Source: CAIQJJ01 sp964606085
GTDB lineage: Bacteria; Chloroflexota; Anaerolineae; Anaerolineales; UBA4823
Reading direction: 5' to 3'
DNA: 64,000 nt
NCBI GenBank assembly: GCA_964606085.1
Contig: CAZSFD010000007.1
Location: 1-64,000, forward strand
Position numbers and translations under genes: made by a program. Below the pieces are notes generated by a model. The model did not search any database. It was given only the letters and a program-made list of their open reading frames with translations, and was not told the origin of the DNA. The first letter of the stretch is position 1, and the number at the start of each line of letters is the position of its first letter. Shown here one piece after another: positions 24,344-30,624 of the stretch.

Positions 24344-24859
24344 ATGTTGAAAAAACTACTTCTCATCAGTCTTATAGTAATCGTTGTGGTGGCCCTGGGG
24401 TTGGGCGCGGTCGGTTACGCCTATGCCCAGGAGAATGACCCGACGGATGGGACGGCCACGCCCTCCTGGGGATGGCACGGCGGCGGCATGGGCAAACACG
24501 GCGGCATGATGGGCCACGCGGGTGGCAGAGCGGGCCCGCTGCACGAATACATGCTGACGGCGCTGGCCGAAGGGCTGGAGATGGCCACCGAGGCCTTGCA
24601 GGCCCGGCTGGATGCAGGCGAGACCCCCTACCAGGTGGCGCAAGCTGCCGGGTTGAGCGAGGAGCAAATCACCGCCTTATTCGACGAAGCCCACTCCCAG
24701 GCCCTGCAAGCGGCGGTCGAAGCCGGCGCACTGACCCAGGAACAGGCCGATTGGATGGCGCAACGCCACCAGCAAATGGGCGAGCCGGGCGCTGGCGGCT
24801 GCATGAGCGGTGGACACGGACGCCGCGGCGGTCGCGGCGGCTGGCAGACACAGCCATAA
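24344..24859 (+). CDS. Exported Met/Gly/His-rich small protein
   Basis: 171-aa protein with an N-terminal membrane/signal segment (residues 4-27, ending Y-A-Y-A-Q). A Gly/His/Met patch follows (H-G-G-G-M-G-K-H-G-G-M-M-G-H-A-G-G), then two helices with L-D-A-G-E-T-P-Y-Q-V-A and L-T-Q-E-Q-A-D-W-M. The tail is G/R-rich. The helical part resembles small secreted proteins seen beside two-component systems; I know no assigned function. The Met/His patch suggests metal (perhaps copper) binding, which is inference. Ribosome site AAGGAG lies at 24330-24335. A two-component system encoded downstream has a similar M-M-G-x-G-Q-H-G-N-G-M-M-G patch in its sensor loop. Confidence 0.7.
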   Translation: MLKKLLLISLIVIVVVALGLGAVGYAYAQENDPTDGTATPSWGWHGGGMGKHGGMMGHAGGRAGPLHEYMLTALAEGLEMATEALQARLDAGETPYQVAQAAGLSEEQITALFDEAHSQALQAAVEAGALTQEQADWMAQRHQQMGEPGAGGCMSGGHGRRGGRGGWQTQP

Positions 24860-24886
24860 GCATTCATAGCCGCATTGTTTTTTGTT

Positions 24887-24914
24887 GCGTACGCAGCCGC
24901 ATGGCTGCGTACGC
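24887..24914. terminator. 12-bp perfect hairpin after the exported protein gene
   Basis: Arms GCGTACGCAGCC (24887-24898) and GGCTGCGTACGC (24903-24914) flank a GCAT loop. It is preceded by a T-rich run and followed by TATTTAAG. It is probably a terminator, though it also resembles the dispersed palindromes of this window. Confidence 0.6.
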
Positions 24915-25008
24915 TATTTAAGCGAGTTGGCAGCGAGCAATTTCTGATTCTTTCGAGTACAATCAAAATAGGTGCTGAATAAACCAGACATAACAAAAGA
25001 AAATCATT

Positions 25009-25431
25009 ATGTTAGCAACCATTCGAGTTCCAGAAGAAACGTATCAATTGCTACAAAAAAGGGCAGCGCAAATCCGCTCTACTCCTGATGCGGTTGCTGA
25101 GACGATTTTGCGCCTGCAATTGGATAACTCGCCGCATATTGAGCAGCGCCCAACAACCAGCGGTATGCAAGCCTATATTCGCGACACGCGGGTTGCGGTT
25201 CGCCATGTAGCTGCTTTTCTCAATGCAGGCCATTCTGCCGAAGATATTCACCGTGAATTTCTGCCCCAAGTATCCGTATCCGCAATCTATGAGGCAATTT
25301 CTTATTATTATGATCACCTGAGCGAAATTGAAGCCGAGCTAACCGCTAATTCGCCTGAGGCGATTAACGTTCAGTTGCAAGAAAGGCTTACATCGCAACA
25401 ATATGCTTTATTGACCGGGAAAACCCCGTGA
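25009..25431 (+). CDS. DUF433 antitoxin-like protein
   Basis: 140-aa protein. The N-terminus (T-I-R-V-P-E-E-T-Y-Q-L-L-Q-K-R-A) resembles a ribbon-helix-helix segment. The middle has the DUF433 pattern I-R-D-T-R-V-A-V-R-H-V ... L-N-A-G-H-S-A-E-D-I-H. DUF433 proteins pair with DUF5615 PIN-like proteins as likely type II TA systems. It is 9 nt upstream of its partner. A TACAAT sequence about 50 nt upstream may be its -10 box. Confidence 0.85.
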   Translation: MLATIRVPEETYQLLQKRAAQIRSTPDAVAETILRLQLDNSPHIEQRPTTSGMQAYIRDTRVAVRHVAAFLNAGHSAEDIHREFLPQVSVSAIYEAISYYYDHLSEIEAELTANSPEAINVQLQERLTSQQYALLTGKTP

Positions 25432-25440
25432 GTACATTCG

Positions 25441-25800
25441 ATGAATGCACATCGCTTTTTACTCGATGAGCATATTTGGGCCGGTTTGATCCATGTGGGA
25501 CAACGCGTGGGGGCCGACATTTTATTGGTGCAAACACAACTTCCCGAAGGAACCCCGGATAAGGATGTTCTGGCATTTGCCGCCAGCCAGAAACGCACGC
25601 TTCTTACCAGTAATGCGCAGGACTTTGCCCCACTGGCGATTGAGTGGTTTTTGGCCGAGCGAGAACACTGGGGGATTGTGATCGTGCCAGGCCAAACACA
25701 GCGAACACTGTTGAGCCGGGCGATAGAAAATATCGTCAGAAACCATTTTCCAGAAGATTTCCGCAACACTTATCGCTTCATCCCAGAGTTTGTTGAATGA
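25441..25800 (+). CDS. DUF5615 PIN-like toxin
   Basis: 119-aa Mut7-C/DUF5615 PIN-like protein. N-terminal F-L-L-D-E-H-I carries the first acidic residues, D-K-D-V-L-A-F-A-A the second group, and L-L-T-S-N-A-Q-D-F the third. PIN-fold toxins cleave RNA; activity here is inferred. Its stop overlaps the ATG of the response regulator (ATGA at 25797), so the TA pair is translationally fused to the two-component operon. Confidence 0.85.
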   Translation: MNAHRFLLDEHIWAGLIHVGQRVGADILLVQTQLPEGTPDKDVLAFAASQKRTLLTSNAQDFAPLAIEWFLAEREHWGIVIVPGQTQRTLLSRAIENIVRNHFPEDFRNTYRFIPEFVE

Positions 25801-26534
25801 CTACGATCTTGATCATCGAAGATGAACCCGACCTCGTGCGCGTCCTGCGTTCTTACCTCGAACAGGCCGGATTCACCGTCCACACCGCCGGGCGCGGCGA
25901 TATAGGCCTGATCGCCTGGGAGCAGAAACAACCCGACCTGGTGATCCTCGACCTGAACCTGCCGGGCATGGATGGTCTGGACGTGGCCCGCGCCATCCGC
26001 CGCAAGGCCAGCACGCCGATCATTATGCTCACCGCCCGCGTCGAAGAAGCCGATCAACTGGTGGGGTTGGAGTTAGGTGCAGACGATTACATCACCAAGC
26101 CTTTTTCGCCCCGCCTGGTGGTGGCGCGTGTACGGGCGCTGCTGCGCCGCGCCGAGGGCGGCAGCGCCTCGCGCCTGTTGCGCGTGGCCGACATCGCCAT
26201 TGACCTCGACGCTCACACCGTCACCCGCGCCGAACAACCCATCGAACTCACCCCCACCGAATTTAATCTACTCGCCACCCTCGCCGCCCAGCCGGGCCGC
26301 GCCTTCAGCCGCAGTCAACTGCTCGAAGCCGCGCAAGGCGTGAACACATCTGGCGTTTCGTTTGAAGGCTACGAGCGCGCCATAGATGCCCATATCAAAA
26401 ACCTGCGCGCCAAACTCGAACTCGACCCCAAAAAGCCGCGCTATGTCGAAACGGTTTTTGGCATCGGCTATCGTTTTATCAAAGTGCCTAACTCGCGAAC
26501 TCCTTGCACAAACAACAAGGATTTGCTGGATTAG
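25797..26534 (+). CDS. OmpR-family response regulator
   Basis: 245-aa regulator: receiver domain 1-118, with acidic pocket I-E-D-E, phosphoacceptor in V-I-L-D-L-N-L-P-G, T in M-L-T-A-R and K in Y-I-T-K-P-F. A winged-helix DNA-binding domain spans about 128-228, with L-T-P-T-E-F-N-L-L and T-V-F-G-I-G-Y-R-F. The C-terminus extends about 15 residues beyond the usual end. It is coupled to the DUF5615 gene and followed 41 nt later by its sensor kinase. The direct repeats at 24275-24291 are a candidate target. Confidence 0.95.
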   Translation: MTTILIIEDEPDLVRVLRSYLEQAGFTVHTAGRGDIGLIAWEQKQPDLVILDLNLPGMDGLDVARAIRRKASTPIIMLTARVEEADQLVGLELGADDYITKPFSPRLVVARVRALLRRAEGGSASRLLRVADIAIDLDAHTVTRAEQPIELTPTEFNLLATLAAQPGRAFSRSQLLEAAQGVNTSGVSFEGYERAIDAHIKNLRAKLELDPKKPRYVETVFGIGYRFIKVPNSRTPCTNNKDLLD

Positions 26535-26562
26535 CGCCCTGCTCTTTCCGCTTTATGCGGGT

Positions 26563-26568
26563 TAGGAT
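26563..26568 (+). promoter_or_regulatory. TAGGAT -10-like box before the sensor kinase
   Basis: TAGGAT ends 7 nt before ATG 26576, the spacing seen at other leaderless-type starts here. It is weaker than consensus. Confidence 0.35.
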
Positions 26569-26575
26569 AGACCCC

Positions 26576-27931
26576 ATGCGCTTACGACTTTTCCTCGCCT
26601 TTGCACTGGTCGTGATCATCTCTACCGCAGGCGTGGTGCTGCTGGCGCACCAGGGAGCGGCCCGCGAACTGAACTCCTATCTCTTCGGCGGCGGAATGTA
26701 CGGCGCAGAAAGCATCGTCAGCACGCTCGAAGAATACTATCGCAAGAATGGCTCGTGGAATGGCATCGAAGCGCTGCTGCCGATGACGCGCGGCATGATG
26801 GGCCGCGGCCAGCATGGCAATGGCATGATGGGCAGCCCGTTGCGTTACCGCCTGGCAGACTCGGCCGGCAACGTGATTGTGGATACAACCGGCGATAGGG
26901 GTAGTCAATTGACCCCCGATGAACAACAACAAGCCATCCCGCTCGAAGTTCGCAACCAGATCGTCGGCTACTTACTGCCCGGCGCAGGCACGCCCTTCAC
27001 CGATGCTCAAAGCCAGGCCCTGCTCGACCGCTGGAACCGCGCCGCGCTCGTGGCCGCGCTGATCGGCGGGGCGCTGTCGTTGCTTTTAGCGCTGGTCTTG
27101 GCCTATGGGCTGCTGCGCCCGGTGCGCGACCTCACCCGCGCCTCCGCCGCCCTCTCCGCCGGCGACCTCACCCAACGCGTCCCCGTGCGCAGCGCCGACG
27201 AAATGGGCCTCCTGGCTCGCACCTTCAACCAAATGGCCGACTCGCTGCAAAGCGCCGAAGAGACCCGCCGCGCCCTCACCGCCGACATCGCCCACGAGTT
27301 GCGCACGCCCCTGGCCGTCCAGCGCGCCAACCTCGAAGCCATGCAAGATGGCGTTTTCCCGCTGACCCCCGAAAACCTGCAACCGGTTCTCGACCAAAAC
27401 CTGCTGCTCACCCGCCTGGTCGAAGACCTGCGCACCCTGGCCCTGGCCGACAGCGGCCAACTGCACCTCGAACGCACACCCACCGAGTTCGCCACCCTTA
27501 TTCGCAACGTGGTTGAGCGTTTCACCCCATCGGCGGCCTCGCGGCGGGTGCAGCTTTTCGCCGAACTGCCCGAAGCGCCGATCCGCTTTATCCAGGTTGA
27601 TCCACTGCGCATCGAACAAATCCTCAACAATCTGATCTCCAATGCCCTGCGCCACACCCCCAACGGCGGTTTGATCACCTGTCACCTGGCAGATGGCAAC
27701 CCGCTGGTCTTTACCATCCATGATAGCGGCCCTGGCATCCCGCCCGAAGCCCTGCCGCACATCTTCGACCGCTTCTACCGCGCCGATAAATCGCGCAGCC
27801 GCACCGAAGGCGGCTCTGGCCTCGGCCTGGCGATAGCCCGCCAACTGGCCGAAGCCCACGGCGGCACGCTCACCGCCGCCAACCACCCGCAAGGCGGCGC
27901 CCTGTTCACCCTCACCTTGCCCGCAGCATAA
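26576..27931 (+). CDS. Sensor histidine kinase (two-membrane-helix, HAMP)
   Basis: 451-aa sensor kinase paired with the OmpR-family regulator. Membrane helix 1 is about residues 3-24. The extracytoplasmic loop (25-155) contains the Met/His-rich patch G-M-M-G-R-G-Q-H-G-N-G-M-M-G. Helix 2 spans about 157-180, followed by HAMP, then DHp A-D-I-A-H-E-L-R-T-P-L. ATPase boxes are N-N-L-I-S-N-A-L-R-H-T-P, D-S-G-P-G-I-P and G-S-G-L-G-L-A-I-A. All catalytic elements are intact. The ATG at 26576 lies right before helix 1; the ORF-extending start at 26504 overlaps the regulator. Confidence 0.93.
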   Translation: MRLRLFLAFALVVIISTAGVVLLAHQGAARELNSYLFGGGMYGAESIVSTLEEYYRKNGSWNGIEALLPMTRGMMGRGQHGNGMMGSPLRYRLADSAGNVIVDTTGDRGSQLTPDEQQQAIPLEVRNQIVGYLLPGAGTPFTDAQSQALLDRWNRAALVAALIGGALSLLLALVLAYGLLRPVRDLTRASAALSAGDLTQRVPVRSADEMGLLARTFNQMADSLQSAEETRRALTADIAHELRTPLAVQRANLEAMQDGVFPLTPENLQPVLDQNLLLTRLVEDLRTLALADSGQLHLERTPTEFATLIRNVVERFTPSAASRRVQLFAELPEAPIRFIQVDPLRIEQILNNLISNALRHTPNGGLITCHLADGNPLVFTIHDSGPGIPPEALPHIFDRFYRADKSRSRTEGGSGLGLAIARQLAEAHGGTLTAANHPQGGALFTLTLPAA

Positions 27932-27934
27932 CCT

Positions 27935-28028
27935 GAACGGGCGACCCTTCCTTGCATGGCAGAACATCCCACGGCCCGATACCTTTGCCAGACCGTGGTT
28001 CAATCTGCTCTGGCGGGTCGTCCCTGGC
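27935..28028. repeat. Imperfect inverted repeat before the YbaK gene
   Basis: GGGCGACCC near the left end and GGGTCGTCCC near the right end are nearly complementary. An inner ACGG/CCGT pair also exists. It could be a small non-autonomous element or a structured leader. Confidence 0.35.
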
Positions 28029-28050
28029 TTATAAAAACACTGTCCTTACC

Positions 28051-28527
28051 GTGAAACCCAACAACATCACCCGCCTGCTCGACTCGCGAAAAATCGCCTA
28101 CACGGCCTTCGAACTGAGCGCCGAGAAGCACAGCGCTCTCGAAACCGCCCAAATGCTTGGCGTGCCAGCAGAGATCGTCTTCAAGACTATCGTTGTGACG
28201 CGCGAAAGCAAGGGCAAACCCATTTTGGCGGTCATCCCAGGCCCCTACACAGTAGATTTGAAGCTACTAGCCAAAGCCGTTGGCGAAAAGAAACTGGTTA
28301 TCCCCACTGAAAAAGAAGCTGAACAACTCACCGGTTTGCAGGCGGGCGGCATCTCGCCTCTGGCCCTGCTCAACCGCGGCTTCCAAATGGTTCTCGACGA
28401 AACCGCCCAACTTTTCGACGAAATTCACATCTCCGGCGGCCAACGCGGCCTCAACCTGCGCCTGCCTGTGACCGCCCTGGTCGCTCTGATCGATCCGCTG
28501 ATCGCCGAAATCAGTCGCGAAGCATAA
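28051..28527 (+). CDS. YbaK/EbsC-type aminoacyl-tRNA deacylase
   Basis: 158-aa YbaK-family protein that likely hydrolyses mischarged Cys-tRNA-Pro or a related species. Signatures are V-F-K-T-I-V-V with the catalytic lysine (about residues 45-51), G-G-I-S-P-L-A-L as the conserved G-x-x-P loop and I-H-I-S-G-G-Q-R-G-L near the C-terminus. GTG 28051 (V-K-P-N-N-I-T-R-L-L-D) is the family-typical start. The upstream frame to 27952 only translates the inverted repeat and is not supported. Confidence 0.9.
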   Translation: MKPNNITRLLDSRKIAYTAFELSAEKHSALETAQMLGVPAEIVFKTIVVTRESKGKPILAVIPGPYTVDLKLLAKAVGEKKLVIPTEKEAEQLTGLQAGGISPLALLNRGFQMVLDETAQLFDEIHISGGQRGLNLRLPVTALVALIDPLIAEISREA

Positions 28528-28540
28528 CCGTTAGAAGTAA

Positions 28541-28605
28541 GTCAAAGGTCGAAAGTCACAGGTCAAAAAACTTGCTTCTGACCTTCGACCTGCTACCTGC
28601 CACCC
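28541..28605. repeat. GGTCGAA-related and CCACCCG repeats
   Basis: Words GTCAAAGGTCGAAAGTC and CTTCGACCTG recur as in the array at 23211-23257, and a short CCACCCG triplicate follows. The 3' end of the PlsC gene lies inside this repeat. Confidence 0.6.
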
Positions 28606-29294
28606 GCCACCCGCCACGCCTCCCCATTCTCTTCCAACAACGCTTTCAGCCGCGGATGCTCGGCGTAGAAGCCGCGATACCTGGGTGGTATTTGGGCGGC
28701 GATGCGGCACATGATTTCGTCGGTGGCGGCTTTAAGCTGCGTATCGCGGTCGGCCTTCTCGTCGAGCGGGGGCAGCGTGTAGGCTTGGCCCACGTTGGCA
28801 ATCGCTTTCGGGCGGCGCAGGCGTTTGAAGGCGGCCTGCACGGCGCTATCTTCCGTCCCCCACACCCCCACCGGGATCACCGGAACCCCCATCTTCAACA
28901 CCAAATAACTCGCCCCCAGCTTGCCTTCGATCAGGGCTTCGGTTTTGCTGCGCGTGCCTTCGGGGGCAATGACCAGCATGTTGCCGGCCTTCAGGCGTTT
29001 GAGCAGTTCGCGCATCGTTTTGAAATCGGCGTTGTCGCGGTCAATCCACACCCCATTCAACACGGTCATCGCATAGCTCAAGCCCGGCACTTTTTTGTAT
29101 TTATCGGCGGCAATGATGGTGACGTCTTCGCGGTTGAGATAGGTGAAGGGCAAAAAAGCATCCAGGCGGCCCAGGTGGTTGCCCGTGCCAACGCAAGCGC
29201 CGCTGGCGGGGAAGTTTTCCAGGCCGTAGACCTTGATGTCGGTGGTCAGGCCCATGACAAAGCGGATGATCGAACGGAGTGTTTGTGGTTTCAT
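28593..29294 (-). CDS. PlsC-type 1-acylglycerol-3-phosphate acyltransferase
   Basis: 233-aa phospholipid-synthesis acyltransferase. The catalytic block N-H-L-G-R-L-D-A-F (an N-H-x4-D motif, about residues 38-46), A-P-E-G-T-R-S and V-P-V-I-P-V-G-V-W-G are all present. The start is ATG 29294 with GAGGG upstream; the longer frame to 29321 is unsupported. The last residues (R-V-A-G-G-R) are encoded by the CCACCCG repeat, so the original C-terminus may have been replaced. It is divergent from the isoprenoid-synthase-like gene. Confidence 0.9.
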   Translation of the reverse strand: MKPQTLRSIIRFVMGLTTDIKVYGLENFPASGACVGTGNHLGRLDAFLPFTYLNREDVTIIAADKYKKVPGLSYAMTVLNGVWIDRDNADFKTMRELLKRLKAGNMLVIAPEGTRSKTEALIEGKLGASYLVLKMGVPVIPVGVWGTEDSAVQAAFKRLRRPKAIANVGQAYTLPPLDEKADRDTQLKAATDEIMCRIAAQIPPRYRGFYAEHPRLKALLEENGEAWRVAGGR

Positions 29295-29371
29295 GCAACC
29301 CTCGCAACAGAGATTTTCCATCTGCGTACAGGATGTAGCGCTGTGATTTTAACCCAAAAAGGATGATCCCC

Positions 29372-30619
29372 ATGACCATATCCATCCATGAAGATACGCT
29401 CTCTGTTGATGAAATTATCGCCAACGCCATGAACACTTTGGCGCGCCTGTGGTGGGATTGCGCCATGACCCTGCCCGGTGAGCAGCCCCTTCGCAGCCGC
29501 ACCGAGCAAAGCGCGGCCGAAGCTGAGATGGATCGCTTCTTGCAGTCCGCTCAGGCGGTGCTGAGCAATCCACCGCACAGCCAGGCCGAACAGATGGCCG
29601 TGCGAGAACGCCTGTTTCCGGTGGCCCGCCACGCCGCACAGGTGATCTTCGGTCTGCAAGCGGCTCACCTCGACGCCCTCGGCATGGACGATTTCGCCGA
29701 AATTGCCATCCAATTTTCACGCCAGGCGCGCCAGTTCGACCCGGCCATCAGCTTCGCCGATATTTACCAGGCCGCCCGCAACGTCATCACCACCAATATG
29801 CTGCAACGCCTGTGGGGGATGCCCGTGCGACTCAACCCGGCCATTTTTGCGTATAGTATGCTCTACCCCTATACCGATAATTACCTCGACGACCCGGCCC
29901 TTTCACGCGCCGAAAAGCGCGCTTTCAGCCAGCGCTTCAGCCTGCGGCTTGAAGGCGAGGCCGTGCAGCCCGCCAACGCCCACGAAGGGCGCATTTTCGA
30001 TTTGGTGGGCATCATCGAAGGGGAGTACCCGCGCCCCGCTTTCCCCCAGGTTTTCGACAGCCTGCTCGCCATCCACCGGGCGCAGACGCGTTCGCTGGCG
30101 CTCTTGCAGCCTGGCGCCGCCCCCTACACGCTCGATGTGCTGGGCATCAGCCTCGAAAAAGGCGGCACGTCCACCCTGGCCGATGGCTACCTGATCAACG
30201 GCCACATCACGCCTTTACAGGCGCAATTTGCCTTTGGGCTGGGCGCGTTTTTGCAATTGGGCGATGATCTGGAAGATGTGCTGGACGACCGCCAGGCCGG
30301 CATCCAGACGTTGTTTGCCCAGGTGGCCGGCCACTGGCCGCTGGACACGCTCACCAGCCGCACGATGCACTTTGGCCTGCATGTTTTCGACCTGCTTGAC
30401 GACCTGGGCACGCCCCCCGAATTGTGCGAATTTGTGCGCCGCTGCACGTTCCAACCTTTCGTCAGCGCCATTCACCGCGGGCGCAGGCTGTACAGCCGGG
30501 AATACCTGCGCCAGGTGGAGCAGCGCTCGGCCTTCCGCTACGGCCATCTCGACCGCCAGAACCGCTGGCTGCATCGCTGGCAGAAATCCTTGGGGGCGGC
30601 GCTGGAAGGCGTTATGTAA
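29372..30619 (+). CDS. Class I isoprenoid-synthase-like protein
   Basis: 415-aa mostly helical protein with two aspartate-rich motifs in the layout of class I isoprenoid/terpene synthases: Y-T-D-N-Y-L-D-D (about residues 168-175) and L-G-D-D-L-E-D-V-L-D-D (about 294-304). These motifs bind Mg-diphosphate in polyprenyl synthases. The usual D-D-x-x-D spacing is altered to D-N-x-L-D-D in the first. The substrate is unknown and I do not recognise a named enzyme. ATG 29372 is preferred over 29363 because AAGGA lies 9 nt upstream of it. It converges on the XPB operon with only a 5-nt gap and no visible terminator. Confidence 0.65.
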   Translation: MTISIHEDTLSVDEIIANAMNTLARLWWDCAMTLPGEQPLRSRTEQSAAEAEMDRFLQSAQAVLSNPPHSQAEQMAVRERLFPVARHAAQVIFGLQAAHLDALGMDDFAEIAIQFSRQARQFDPAISFADIYQAARNVITTNMLQRLWGMPVRLNPAIFAYSMLYPYTDNYLDDPALSRAEKRAFSQRFSLRLEGEAVQPANAHEGRIFDLVGIIEGEYPRPAFPQVFDSLLAIHRAQTRSLALLQPGAAPYTLDVLGISLEKGGTSTLADGYLINGHITPLQAQFAFGLGAFLQLGDDLEDVLDDRQAGIQTLFAQVAGHWPLDTLTSRTMHFGLHVFDLLDDLGTPPELCEFVRRCTFQPFVSAIHRGRRLYSREYLRQVEQRSAFRYGHLDRQNRWLHRWQKSLGAALEGVM

Positions 30620-30624
30620 GTGTT

